DNA of 64,000 nucleotides, from assembly GCF_002483205.1 (NCBI RefSeq), contig NZ_DLHM01000005.1, positions 62,001-126,000 on the forward strand, read 5' to 3'. Shown in pieces: positions 51,834-60,193 of this stretch. Numbering within the stretch: position 1 is the first letter of the stretch; every line of letters begins with the position of its first letter. The position numbers and the translations under genes were made by a program. The notes below the pieces were generated by a model. That model did no database searches. It was given only the letters and a program-made list of their open reading frames with translations, and was not told the origin of the DNA. This stretch comes from Flavihumibacter sp. UBA7668 (GTDB taxonomy: Bacteria; Bacteroidota; Bacteroidia; Chitinophagales; Chitinophagaceae).

Positions 51834-52703
51834 TTATTTTCTTTCCAGCAGTTTGTAGAACTGATCCAGTTGAGGAAGAATAACGATACGGGTACGGCGA
51901 TTGGCAGCTTTACCGGCAGCAGTTGCGTTATCAGCTACTGGCTTGTATTCTCCACGTCCGGCAGCAGCCATTTTAGCCGGATCAAGTCCATGTTTTTTCT
52001 GAAGAACCTTCACAACACTGGTTGCACGCATTACGCTGAGGTCCCAGTTGTCTTTAATGATTCCGATATTGCCACGAACTTCATTGTTATCGGTATGACC
52101 TTCAACCATGAATTCAATATCAGGCTGGTTTTTAAGAACCATGGCAACTTTACCCAGAACTTCTTCTGCTCTTGGTGTTATCGCATAACTGCCACTTTTG
52201 AATAACAGTTTGTCTGAGATATCTACATAAACTACACCTTTATCAACTTTGATATTGATGTCCTCATCTTCAAGGTTACCAATAGCACCTTTCAGATTCA
52301 TCACCAGTGCCATGTTCAGCGAATCTTTTTTCGCCATTTGCGTTTGAAGATCCTGAATGTATGCATCTTTCAAACCCAGGTTATCCATAGATTTTTTGAT
52401 ACTTTCTGCCTGAGCTGAAGAAATTACTGAAAGATCCTGCAGTTGTTTTAAAGCAGTCGTGTTGTTTTCTTTTAAAAACTCCATTTGCTTGTTCAGATTG
52501 GCAACTTCTGATTCTAATCCCGCCCTTTTACGTGCTTCTTCCGCTTTAGCGTCTTCACAGCCTTTCAGATCGTTTTGCAATTGATTGTGCTTATCACTCA
52601 ATTCTGCATAACGCGCCTGTTCAGCTTTGAATTTTTTGGAGCTTACACAGGAGATCATTGAAATTGATGTGAAAGCTACAAGGACTAAGTAAGAAACTTT
52701 CAT
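51834..52703 (-). CDS. OmpA family lipoprotein
   Basis: The 289-residue protein starts with a lipoprotein signal (LVLVAFTSISMISC). A coiled-coil helical region follows (about 25-130; AEQARYAELSDKHNQLQNDL) and then a peptidoglycan-binding OmpA domain (VEGHTDNNEVRG, LSVMRATSVVKVL, AGRGEYKPVADN, NRRTRIVILP). It tethers the outer membrane to peptidoglycan. It is a single gene with its own terminator; upstream, a TACATTTA on the minus strand near 52734-52741 is a weak -7 candidate. Confidence 0.93.
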   Translation of the reverse strand: MKVSYLVLVAFTSISMISCVSSKKFKAEQARYAELSDKHNQLQNDLKGCEDAKAEEARKRAGLESEVANLNKQMEFLKENNTTALKQLQDLSVISSAQAESIKKSMDNLGLKDAYIQDLQTQMAKKDSLNMALVMNLKGAIGNLEDEDINIKVDKGVVYVDISDKLLFKSGSYAITPRAEEVLGKVAMVLKNQPDIEFMVEGHTDNNEVRGNIGIIKDNWDLSVMRATSVVKVLQKKHGLDPAKMAAAGRGEYKPVADNATAAGKAANRRTRIVILPQLDQFYKLLERK

Positions 52704-52822
52704 TTGGTTATAGTTTTTAGTTAAAATTTCGCATAAATGTACGCCTAACTATCAAGTTTTGTGCCTCAAATCGGGGACTTTTAACAACACTTGAAAGTAT
52801 TCAATGGAATAATAATGTGTAT

Positions 52823-53395
52823 TTAATTCCCTTCCTTCTTTAAGTCATGCATTCCCAATTCGGGGTGTCGCCCTTTTACCGGTGCAAAAAAGTCAATAAT
52901 CCGATGTAAATCTTCAGATGGTTCTTCACCCGGGTAAAAGGGGGTTGACAGTTTCAGTGTCTTAGTAGAAAAATCCATGCCAGCCATCACAATCGGAACA
53001 TTTGCCTGCCTGGCAATATGCCAGAATCCCGTTTTCAGCCGGTCAACTTTTTTTCGGGTACCCTCGGGAGATAGTGCCAGTACAAAATTTTCCCTAAGCG
53101 CAAATTCCTGTACAACCTGTTCTACCAGATTATTTTTGCTGAATCGATCAACCGGAACTCCTCCTGTAGCTTCAAAAAACCAGCCGAATGGCCCATCAAA
53201 TAATTCTTTTTTACCAAGATAATGAGCATATGGAATGGGTATAACTGAGCGGGCAGCCATCCCGGTAACAACATCCCAGGCACTGGTATGCGGACCAACA
53301 ATAATGATTGCCCTGGTTAATTCCGGAGGCCATATTCCATCCAGTTTCCAGTTTGTAAGTTTCCACCAGCATTTCCAGAAATAGTTTGCCAGCAT
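52823..53395 (-). CDS. lysophospholipid acyltransferase family protein (PlsC-like)
   Basis: The 190-residue enzyme has the acyltransferase HX4D motif His36-Asp41 (GPHTSAWD), the motif FGWFFEATGGVPVDR and the PEGTRKK motif. The family transfers acyl chains to lysophosphatidic acid or to other acceptors such as ornithine lipids. The short length is usual for the smaller Bacteroidota homologues. It may be co-transcribed with the upstream DUF4920 gene, although a likely terminator lies between. Confidence 0.88.
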   Translation of the reverse strand: MLANYFWKCWWKLTNWKLDGIWPPELTRAIIIVGPHTSAWDVVTGMAARSVIPIPYAHYLGKKELFDGPFGWFFEATGGVPVDRFSKNNLVEQVVQEFALRENFVLALSPEGTRKKVDRLKTGFWHIARQANVPIVMAGMDFSTKTLKLSTPFYPGEEPSEDLHRIIDFFAPVKGRHPELGMHDLKKEGN

Positions 53396-53429
53396 ATGTA
53401 TTGTTTTCTGCCAGATCAGTCAAAGAATA

Positions 53430-53465
53430 GATAAAAAGAAAGAGACCGTCTGCATAGACGGCCTC
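53430..53465 (-). terminator. rho-independent terminator after the DUF4920 gene
   Basis: GAGACCGTCT (53442-53451) and AGACGGCCTC (53456-53465) form a 10-bp stem with one wobble pair and the loop GCAT. On the minus strand a T-rich tract (TTTCTTTTTATC) follows. It lies 22 bases past the DUF4920 stop. Confidence 0.85.
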
Positions 53466-53487
53466 GGAACTATGATGAGTTTACTTA

Positions 53488-53952
53488 TTATAGTACAAGA
53501 ACGCCTTTTGCTACAAACTGAACCTCTTTTTTTGGGGCTTTAATTTTTTCAATTTCTTCAGAAGATTTGCCTGCATCTTTAGCATAATGTTTCTGTTGCT
53601 TCACAGACACTTCTTTAACGATGGCCTCACCATCCAATATTACCTCTTTTCCCTGTATGTCTTTAGGCATGAAAAACCCATAATCCTTGAATTTTACCAT
53701 CAGGGTTTCACCGTTTTCCTTTTCAAGTTTCATCCAGCAGCCTTTTTCCTGGCATACTTCAACTACTTTTCCGGTGATTTTTCCTGCATAGGTAGATCCG
53801 GTCATTTTAGCTGACAATTCAGTAGCGGGAATGGCTCCATCAGCACTGGTACCAGCACCATAAATAACGCCCTTTGCTGCCGGAGCAGGCGATTGTGCCG
53901 AAGCAGTAAAACCCAGTGCCAGAAGTCCGATTGCTAATGTTAGGATTCTCAT
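53488..53952 (-). CDS. DUF4920 domain secreted protein
   Basis: ATG 53952 gives 154 residues with a signal peptide (ILTLAIGLLALGFTASAQ). The DUF4920 domain shows CQEKGCWMKLE, FKDYGFFMPKDIQGK and AIVKEVSVKQQKHYAKD. Two cysteines in CQEKGC could bind a metal or form a disulfide. The function of this Bacteroidota family is unknown; the context gives no hint. The frame from 54045 is not used because a -7 box lies within it. Confidence 0.85.
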   Translation of the reverse strand: MRILTLAIGLLALGFTASAQSPAPAAKGVIYGAGTSADGAIPATELSAKMTGSTYAGKITGKVVEVCQEKGCWMKLEKENGETLMVKFKDYGFFMPKDIQGKEVILDGEAIVKEVSVKQQKHYAKDAGKSSEEIEKIKAPKKEVQFVAKGVLVL

Positions 53953-53971
53953 GTTAAAATAGATTTGTGGA

Positions 53972-53979
53972 CAAAGATA
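53972..53979 (-). promoter_or_regulatory. -7 box of the DUF4920 gene
   Basis: On the minus strand TATCTTTG matches TAnnTTTG exactly, about 20 bases before the ATG at 53952. It supports the shorter start. Confidence 0.5.
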
Positions 53980-54114
53980 CAATTCAGCAGGTTTCCCCAC
54001 AGGTTGAATAAAAAGCCTTATGTGAAAAAAACGATAAAAGGTCAAGCGTGATTTAACGGTAAAATTTTTAGTGTAATCTTGCTAAAATAATTAGTGTTGG
54101 TATTTAAATCTGTA

Positions 54115-54122
54115 TATCTTTG
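54115..54122 (+). promoter_or_regulatory. -7 box of recA
   Basis: TATCTTTG matches TAnnTTTG exactly and lies 41 bases before the recA ATG at 54164. A TTGG at 54097-54100 is only 14 to 15 bases upstream, so the -33 element is uncertain. No SOS-type LexA palindrome is seen between 54050 and 54163. Confidence 0.5.
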
Positions 54123-54163
54123 CCATGTAAAATTTTTTGACCAGTACTAAAAACACCAGCTTT

Positions 54164-55165
54164 ATGTCAAATGCAGAAAAATTAAAGGCGCTTAAGCTGA
54201 CCATGGATAAAATCGATAAAGATTTCGGAAAAGGGTCGGTAATGATGATGAATGAGCGGTCAACTGAGCCTCAGGAAGTAGTTTCAACCGGTTCACTCGG
54301 GCTCGATGTAGCTCTGGGAATTGGCGGTTTCCCAAGGGGGCGGATTATTGAAATATATGGTCCGGAATCTTCCGGTAAAACAACCGTTGCAATTCACGCA
54401 ATAGCAGAAGCACAGAAAAAGGGCGGTATGTGCGCAATTATAGATGCAGAACATGCATTTGACAGCAGCTATGCAAAAAAATTGGGAGTAGACGTAGATA
54501 ATTTGCTGATTTCTCAACCCGACTACGGTGAACAGGCGCTGGAAATCGCTGATCGCCTGATTCTTTCCGGAGCATTGGATGTGGTTGTTATCGACTCTGT
54601 TGCAGCCCTCGTACCAAAAGGAGAATTGGAAGGTGAAATGGGGGATAGTAAAATGGGGCTTCAGGCTCGTTTAATGAGCCAGGCATTGAGAAAACTAACT
54701 GCCACTATCAATAAAACCAATACCATCTGTATTTTCATCAATCAGTTAAGGGAGAAAATTGGCGTTATGTTTGGCAATCCGGAAACCACAACAGGGGGAA
54801 ATGCCTTGAAATTCTATGCATCCGTACGATTGGATATTCGCAGGATGAGCCAGATTAAAGATGGGGATGAGGCTGTTGGTAACCGGGTTAAAGTGAAAGT
54901 TGTAAAAAATAAAGTAGCGCCGCCATTCCGTGCCGCAGAATTTGATATCATTTTCGGAGAAGGGATTTCCAAAGTGGGCGAAATTATTGATATGGGGGTA
55001 GATCTTGGAATTGTTCAAAAAAGCGGTAGCTGGTTTAGTTATAATACAGACAAACTGGGCCAGGGTCGTGATTCAGTAAAACAACTACTAAGAGATAATC
55101 CTGAATTACAGGCTGAAATTGAGAAGAAAATCAGAGAAAAAATAGTTGAAATGCAGGCAGGTTAA
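54164..55165 (+). CDS. recA: recombinase RecA
   Basis: RecA forms filaments on single-stranded DNA and performs homologous strand exchange. The 333-residue protein has Walker A GPESSGKTT, Walker B VVIDSVAALVP, the loop L2 region (MFGNPETTTGGNALKFYASVRLDIRR) and the conserved N-terminal polymerisation helix (MSNAEKLKALKLTMDKIDKDFGKG). I chose ATG 54164, where the family sequence begins, over the in-frame start at 54137. It is a single gene with its own promoter and terminator. Confidence 0.98.
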   Translation: MSNAEKLKALKLTMDKIDKDFGKGSVMMMNERSTEPQEVVSTGSLGLDVALGIGGFPRGRIIEIYGPESSGKTTVAIHAIAEAQKKGGMCAIIDAEHAFDSSYAKKLGVDVDNLLISQPDYGEQALEIADRLILSGALDVVVIDSVAALVPKGELEGEMGDSKMGLQARLMSQALRKLTATINKTNTICIFINQLREKIGVMFGNPETTTGGNALKFYASVRLDIRRMSQIKDGDEAVGNRVKVKVVKNKVAPPFRAAEFDIIFGEGISKVGEIIDMGVDLGIVQKSGSWFSYNTDKLGQGRDSVKQLLRDNPELQAEIEKKIREKIVEMQAG

Positions 55166-55187
55166 GCTTAAAATTACCTACAGACAG

Positions 55188-55219
55188 GCCGGCTTCGATT
55201 AATTGAAGCCGGCTTTTTT
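55188..55219 (+). terminator. rho-independent terminator of recA
   Basis: GCCGGCTTC (55188-55196) and GAAGCCGGC (55205-55213) form a perfect 9-bp stem with an 8-base loop, then six T. It starts 22 bases after the recA stop. Confidence 0.93.
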
Positions 55220-55260
55220 GTTCATGACTTATGATTCCCTATTTTGCAGCAATGACGGTC

Positions 55261-56085
55261 ATGAAGCGTAGCCTTAGTTTTTACCTGTTATTCTTACTGC
55301 ATTGTCCCGCTTTTTCCCAAACCAATAGTCTGAACGGTAGTGCCGGACAATCTGGTGAGATGCAGGATGACAGCAGTACTGCCGGGTATTACCGAATAAA
55401 TAGAACCTACCTTAAAAGTTTTCTTACTGATTTTCCCAAGGTTGCAACCGCTCCTTTACGGTACTCAAAAAAAAACTGGAAAACCGTTGGACTGGTTGTT
55501 GCCGGAACCGGAGTTTTACTAGTAGCTGATCGTGGAATTAAACAATTTGTTCAAAGAAACCATTCAGGGTTTTTAGATAAATCCGCTGATATAATTGAAC
55601 CATTCGGGAATAAGTATCCACCCTATATTATGGGTGTGATGTACCTGGCAGGTGTAATTACTAAAGACCGGAAAATGGAGCATGTGTCGCTGGTAACTGC
55701 GAAGTCATTGGTTTTTTCAACCCTGTTTTATGTAGGATCCAAACAGTTGGTAAGGCGCCGTCGCCCCTCCTTTACAGATGATCCCTTTGAAATAAATAGT
55801 ATGTTTCAGGGTGGCCGGGAGTGGACTTCTTTTCCATCCGGACATGCCAATACGGTGTTTACCGTAGCTACCGCCATATCCTTGCAGTATCGACATAAAA
55901 AATGGGTGCCGCCGCTGGCCTATAGTATTGCTGGCTTAACCGGACTGTCCAGAATTTATCATAACCGCCATTGGGCAAGTGATGTTTTGATTGGCGCTGC
56001 CATGGGTCATTTTATCACAAAAACAGTACATAAAGTGGAAGAAGCAAAGCTGCGTAAACAGACGGTAAGGACTTTGAATTTTTGA
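55261..56085 (+). CDS. secreted or membrane PAP2-family phosphatase
   Basis: ATG 55261 gives 274 residues with a signal peptide (SLSFYLLFLLHCPAFSQ). The PAP2 active-site motifs are complete: K161...R168P169 (KQLVRRRRPS), SGH at 193-195 (FPSGHANTVF), and Arg231 plus His237 (RIYHNRHWASDVLIG). The enzyme removes phosphate from lipid or isoprenoid phosphates in the periplasm. It stands alone and is convergent with the CNNM gene, 11 bases away. Confidence 0.92.
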   Translation: MKRSLSFYLLFLLHCPAFSQTNSLNGSAGQSGEMQDDSSTAGYYRINRTYLKSFLTDFPKVATAPLRYSKKNWKTVGLVVAGTGVLLVADRGIKQFVQRNHSGFLDKSADIIEPFGNKYPPYIMGVMYLAGVITKDRKMEHVSLVTAKSLVFSTLFYVGSKQLVRRRRPSFTDDPFEINSMFQGGREWTSFPSGHANTVFTVATAISLQYRHKKWVPPLAYSIAGLTGLSRIYHNRHWASDVLIGAAMGHFITKTVHKVEEAKLRKQTVRTLNF

Positions 56086-56096
56086 TTGGGAAAAGG

Positions 56097-57380
56097 TTAT
56101 TTTAAAACTTTCAAACGTACCATTTCAATTCTGGTATGGCTAACCGAAAGAATCTCAAATTCAAAGTGATCAATGATGATTCTGTCTTTTATTTTTGGAA
56201 TGGTTTCATGATGCTGAATAATAAATCCGGAAAGCGTTTCTGCTTCTTCCTTTGAAAATTCCAGATCATATTTTTCATGAAGGTAATCAAGCTCTAATCG
56301 TCCCGAGAAGATAAACTCCCGGTCATTCAGTTTTTTCTCTTCCAATTCTTCAGTATCATGTTCATCCTGAATCTCGCCAAAAATCTCTTCCAGCAAATCT
56401 TCCATCGTAACAATGCCGGAGGTGCCGCCGAATTCATCCACCACCCATGCCATGCTTTTCCTTTCCTTAGTAAACTTATTAATCAGATCCGTTGCATTCA
56501 TACTTTCCGGTACTGCAGGAATGGGAAGTAATACAGTGGCAAGATTTTCGGGTTTTTCAAACATATCCAATTGATGGATATAACCAACTATATGATCAAT
56601 ATTTCCCTCGTAAACGACCAATTTACTGAGTTTCGTTTCAATAAATCGCTCCAATGCTTTTTCAATTGGACTATTTATTTCGATGCCTTCTATTTCCTTT
56701 CTGGGGATAAGGCATTGACGTACTCTGACAGTTGGAAGGGAAAGCGCATTCTCAATCAAATTGGCATTCATATCCTGCCCGTCACCTTCATTTTCATGGC
56801 TCGATTGCTGGTAATAGGTATCAAGGTCTACCCGAAAAAAACTTTCTTTTTTTTCATCCACCCGCACATTGAAAAAATACTTCAAAATGCCTTGTGAAAT
56901 ACTTACAAACATATCTGCAACCGGATGAGACGCCTGATAAAAAAAATTAGCAAAGGAGGCAATTCCAGAATTTAAAATCCATTCATTTTTTGATCTCCAG
57001 ATAGCTCTTGGTAAAAATTCTCCAAAGAATAAAAATATCAGGGAAGCGAGTACCACTTCCAGTAATAAATGAATGAAATCAGCAGCGCCGGCAGGAAGGG
57101 TTCTTTCCATCCATAAAGAAACAGGTTCCAGTGCCTGGCCAATCATCAATCCATACGCAACCAGGCAGATATTAAACCAAATTAGAACAACCCCAATGAA
57201 GAGGGAGGGCTGCTCTAAAAACTGACTGATCAGCGTTCCGCCAGTTCGTCCCTGTTTTTTACGTAATTCTACAGAAAGCCGGTTAATGCTTCCAAAAGCA
57301 GCTTCAATGCCCACAAAAAAACCGGCAAGAATTAGAAAAAATATGATTAGGCCGATCGTATTAAGGTTCAGATCTGTCAT
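56097..57380 (-). CDS. CNNM/CorC-type transporter (DUF21-CBS)
   Basis: The 427-residue protein has an N-terminal DUF21 membrane domain with about four helices, paired CBS domains (about 210-335; IPRKEIEGIEI, MAWVVDEFGGTSGIVTMEDLLEEIFGEIQDE) and a C-terminal transporter-associated domain (FIFSGRLELDYLHEKYDLEF). The family moves or senses divalent cations, mainly Mg or Co, and includes the gliding protein GldE. It is the last gene of the DUF4290-murA-gmk unit, 26 bases after gmk. Confidence 0.92.
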   Translation of the reverse strand: MTDLNLNTIGLIIFFLILAGFFVGIEAAFGSINRLSVELRKKQGRTGGTLISQFLEQPSLFIGVVLIWFNICLVAYGLMIGQALEPVSLWMERTLPAGAADFIHLLLEVVLASLIFLFFGEFLPRAIWRSKNEWILNSGIASFANFFYQASHPVADMFVSISQGILKYFFNVRVDEKKESFFRVDLDTYYQQSSHENEGDGQDMNANLIENALSLPTVRVRQCLIPRKEIEGIEINSPIEKALERFIETKLSKLVVYEGNIDHIVGYIHQLDMFEKPENLATVLLPIPAVPESMNATDLINKFTKERKSMAWVVDEFGGTSGIVTMEDLLEEIFGEIQDEHDTEELEEKKLNDREFIFSGRLELDYLHEKYDLEFSKEEAETLSGFIIQHHETIPKIKDRIIIDHFEFEILSVSHTRIEMVRLKVLK

Positions 57381-57406
57381 ATACTACGAATATAAGCATA
57401 GTTTTT

Positions 57407-58009
57407 TCATCCATTATCATCCGAAACATCGTCCTGTTTTGCTAAGAAATCGAGTATAAGCCGTTCTGCTTCCAAACAGGCATGCTCCAGCTGATCATTT
57501 ACAATTACATGATCAAAATGATGCTTGAAACCAATCTCATAAGCCGCTTTATTAACCCTGGCTTGCAGACTTTCTTCCGTTTCTGTACCCCTGCCCTGAA
57601 GCCGGTTTTTTAACTCTTCAACTGTGGGCGGTTCAATAAATAAAGACAGTGTATTATGCGGATATTGCTGCTGAATATGGATGGCACCTTTTACATCTAT
57701 ATCCAGCATAGGTGTCTGTTTAGCAGCCCAGATCCTTTCCATCTCAGATTTTAGTGTACCATAATATTTTCCTTCATACACCATTTCCCATTCCATGAAA
57801 TCATTATGACGAATATGGTTCTTAAACTCATCCACTGTCATGAAATAATAATCCTTCCCGTTTTGCTCCATGCCTCGGGGTTGTCTTGTGGCTGCAGAAA
57901 TCGAAAAAGCAAGCTGTGGATATTTCTGAAGTAAATAACGGGTGATCGAAGTCTTGCCTGCACCGGATGGAGCAGTAATAATGATGATTTTTTTATTCGT
58001 ATACTTCAT
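57407..58009 (-). CDS. gmk: guanylate kinase
   Basis: Guanylate kinase converts GMP to GDP with ATP. The 200 residues show the P-loop APSGAGKTSI, the GMP-binding region (ISAATRQPRGMEQNGKDYYFM) and the lid and adenine region (VDIDVKGAIHIQQQYP, RLQGRGTETEESLQAR). The ATG overlaps the murA stop by one base (TGATG), so the two genes are coupled. Confidence 0.97.
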   Translation of the reverse strand: MKYTNKKIIIITAPSGAGKTSITRYLLQKYPQLAFSISAATRQPRGMEQNGKDYYFMTVDEFKNHIRHNDFMEWEMVYEGKYYGTLKSEMERIWAAKQTPMLDIDVKGAIHIQQQYPHNTLSLFIEPPTVEELKNRLQGRGTETEESLQARVNKAAYEIGFKHHFDHVIVNDQLEHACLEAERLILDFLAKQDDVSDDNG

Positions 58010-59313
58010 CAGATCCTTTTGATATCTGCGCCGATTGCAATTAAACGCTGGTCTATGTACTGGTATCCCCGATCGATCTGTTCAATGTTCTGAATAGTGC
58101 TTTTCCCTTCGGCACTCAAAGCGGCAATCAATAAGGATACGCCCGCGCGGATATCCGGACTGCTCATCGTAATTCCTCTTAATTTCTGTTCTCTGCCAAG
58201 CCCGATTACTGCTGCACGATGCGGATCACAAAGAATGATCTGGGCACCCATGTCAATCAATTTGTCAACAAAGAAGAGCCGGCTTTCAAACATTTTCTGA
58301 TGAATCAGAACAGATCCTCTGGCCTGCGTAGCTACTACCAATACGATGCTTAGCAAATCAGGTGTAAAGCCCGGCCAGGGATGGTCAGAAATTGTGAGTA
58401 CAGAGCCATCCAGAAAAGACTGAATTTCATACATTTCCTGTGAGGGTATGATTATATCATCTCCCTGGAATTCCATCCGGATGCCCAGTTGTCGGAATTT
58501 CTCAGGGATAATACCAAGATGTTCTATGCCTGCTCCCTTTATTTCAATCCGGCTTTGAGTCATGGCAGCCAATCCAATAAAAGAACCTACTTCAATCATA
58601 TCTGGCAACATCCGGTGACTGGTTCCACCTAAATAATCAACGCCTTCTATAATAAGCAGGTTACTGCTGATTCCACTTATTTTCGCCCCCATTCTGTTCA
58701 GCATTTTACAAAGTTGCTGCAGGTAGGGTTCGCAGGCGGCATTGTAAATGGTGGTAGTTCCTTTTGCCATAACTGCTGCCATCACAATATTGGCTGTGCC
58801 GGTTACAGAAGGCTCATCCAATAGCATATAACAGCCTTTCAGCTGTGTTGCATCCAGGTGGAAAAAACCATCTTCGGGATGATAATCAAAACGCGCTCCC
58901 AACTTTTCAAATCCAATTATATGGGTGTCCAGTCTTCTTCTGCCTATCTTATCTCCACCGGGTTTGGGAATAAATGCTTTTTTAAAACGCGCCAGGAGAG
59001 GCCCGGCTAACATAACGGATCCCCTTAAACGTCCGCTTTTTTGACGAAAAGCAGCACTGTTGAGGTAATCAATATTAATAGCATCAGCTTTGAATACAGC
59101 TGTATGCCGATCAATCCGATTAACACGTACTCCAATATCCGATAACAATTCAATCAACAGATTGACATCCAGAATATCAGGAATATTCTCAATTCGAACT
59201 TCTTCAGGCGTGAGTAATACAGCACTTAGAATCTGAAGTGCTTCATTTTTTGCACCCTGGGGAACAATGCTTCCGGAAAGCTTTTTACCTCCGGATACTT
59301 CAAAACGATCCAT
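58009..59313 (-). CDS. murA: UDP-N-acetylglucosamine 1-carboxyvinyltransferase MurA, Asp-for-Cys variant
   Basis: MurA transfers the enolpyruvyl group of PEP to UDP-GlcNAc, the first committed step of peptidoglycan synthesis. The 434 residues fit the family over the whole length, with GAKNEALQILSA at the N-terminus. The active-site loop reads KPGGDKIGRRRLDTHI, so residue 121 (codon 58951-58953, GAT) is Asp where most bacteria have the catalytic Cys that fosfomycin alkylates. Natural Asp variants are known in mycobacteria, chlamydiae and borreliae and are fosfomycin-insensitive. It lies in the operon DUF4290-murA-gmk-CNNM. Confidence 0.97.
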   Translation of the reverse strand: MDRFEVSGGKKLSGSIVPQGAKNEALQILSAVLLTPEEVRIENIPDILDVNLLIELLSDIGVRVNRIDRHTAVFKADAINIDYLNSAAFRQKSGRLRGSVMLAGPLLARFKKAFIPKPGGDKIGRRRLDTHIIGFEKLGARFDYHPEDGFFHLDATQLKGCYMLLDEPSVTGTANIVMAAVMAKGTTTIYNAACEPYLQQLCKMLNRMGAKISGISSNLLIIEGVDYLGGTSHRMLPDMIEVGSFIGLAAMTQSRIEIKGAGIEHLGIIPEKFRQLGIRMEFQGDDIIIPSQEMYEIQSFLDGSVLTISDHPWPGFTPDLLSIVLVVATQARGSVLIHQKMFESRLFFVDKLIDMGAQIILCDPHRAAVIGLGREQKLRGITMSSPDIRAGVSLLIAALSAEGKSTIQNIEQIDRGYQYIDQRLIAIGADIKRI

Positions 59314-59351
59314 GAAGATGGTGGATTATAAATGATAAATGGTCGGACTTC

Positions 59352-60110
59352 CTATTTAAATCGCTTCTTGAACTTTTGACCACCGCCCCGGTTGCCACCG
59401 TTATCGCGGCTTCCACCGTTGTCTCGATTGCCGCCCATGTCGCGGTTGCCACCGCCACCTCTTGGATCTCGTTGGTCATTGCGACCCTGATTTCCTCCGC
59501 TTCTTTGCTGGTATTTCTGCGGCCTTTTTCCGCCGCCACCGGTTCTGTAATCGCGCTGGGCTTCATTGGGCCGGTATGCTTTTACAAAAGGTGTGTTGGT
59601 GAATTCCAGTTCTCCACCGGTAATAGATTTTAATTCACTCTGAATGGCATCATCATGCACATTCTCTTTATGCCAGTTGCTATAAGCAAGCTTCATATAA
59701 TAGGCAATCGCATTCGCAAAGCCCTGACGTTTTTCAGGATTCTCTTCGCTGAGTGCCTTATGAATAACCATTTCAATATTCTTGCCGATATGCGAGAATC
59801 TGGGATACCCTTTGGGATAAGGAAGTGGCGCTGGTTTTGCTTTCAGGCTTTCCTTGGTGGGGATCGGATAGGGAGAATTAACCTCCAGTTTAAAATCGGA
59901 AATCAAAAACAGGTGATCCCATAATTTATGACGGAAATCTTCCACGTTTTTCAGGTGCGGATTCAAAAATCCCATCAATTCAATCACCGCCTTTGCATTT
60001 TTCTCCTTTTTATCTGAGTCTTCGAGTGACATCAGGTATTCAATCATTTTTTGAATATGACGCCCGTATTCACGCATCACAAGGTGATTTCTGGTAGTAT
60101 TATATTCCAT
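59352..60110 (-). CDS. DUF4290 protein with Gly/Asn/Arg-rich tail
   Basis: The 252-residue protein has a helical DUF4290 domain (about 1-170; MEYNTTRNHLVMREYGRHIQ and HLWDHLFLISDFKLEVNSPYP-like). The tail of about 65 residues is built of GGNRDNGG and RGGGG units ending in KKRFK. Such tails resemble RNA-binding RGG regions. It is the first gene of the murA operon, with a -7 box 20 bases upstream. The function of the family is unknown; the tail suggests nucleic-acid contact. Confidence 0.88.
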   Translation of the reverse strand: MEYNTTRNHLVMREYGRHIQKMIEYLMSLEDSDKKEKNAKAVIELMGFLNPHLKNVEDFRHKLWDHLFLISDFKLEVNSPYPIPTKESLKAKPAPLPYPKGYPRFSHIGKNIEMVIHKALSEENPEKRQGFANAIAYYMKLAYSNWHKENVHDDAIQSELKSITGGELEFTNTPFVKAYRPNEAQRDYRTGGGGKRPQKYQQRSGGNQGRNDQRDPRGGGGNRDMGGNRDNGGSRDNGGNRGGGQKFKKRFK

Positions 60111-60130
60111 TCAGTCAAATTGTTCTATTG

Positions 60131-60138
60131 CAAATGTA
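60131..60138 (-). promoter_or_regulatory. -7 box of the DUF4290-murA-gmk operon
   Basis: On the minus strand TACATTTG matches TAnnTTTG exactly, 20 bases before the DUF4290 ATG at 60110. A suitable -33 element is not obvious. Confidence 0.5.
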
Positions 60139-60193
60139 AGTCTTGGGATTCAGGAAAATGCAGCAATTTGCAGCGTTCCCAGAAAATAACAGG

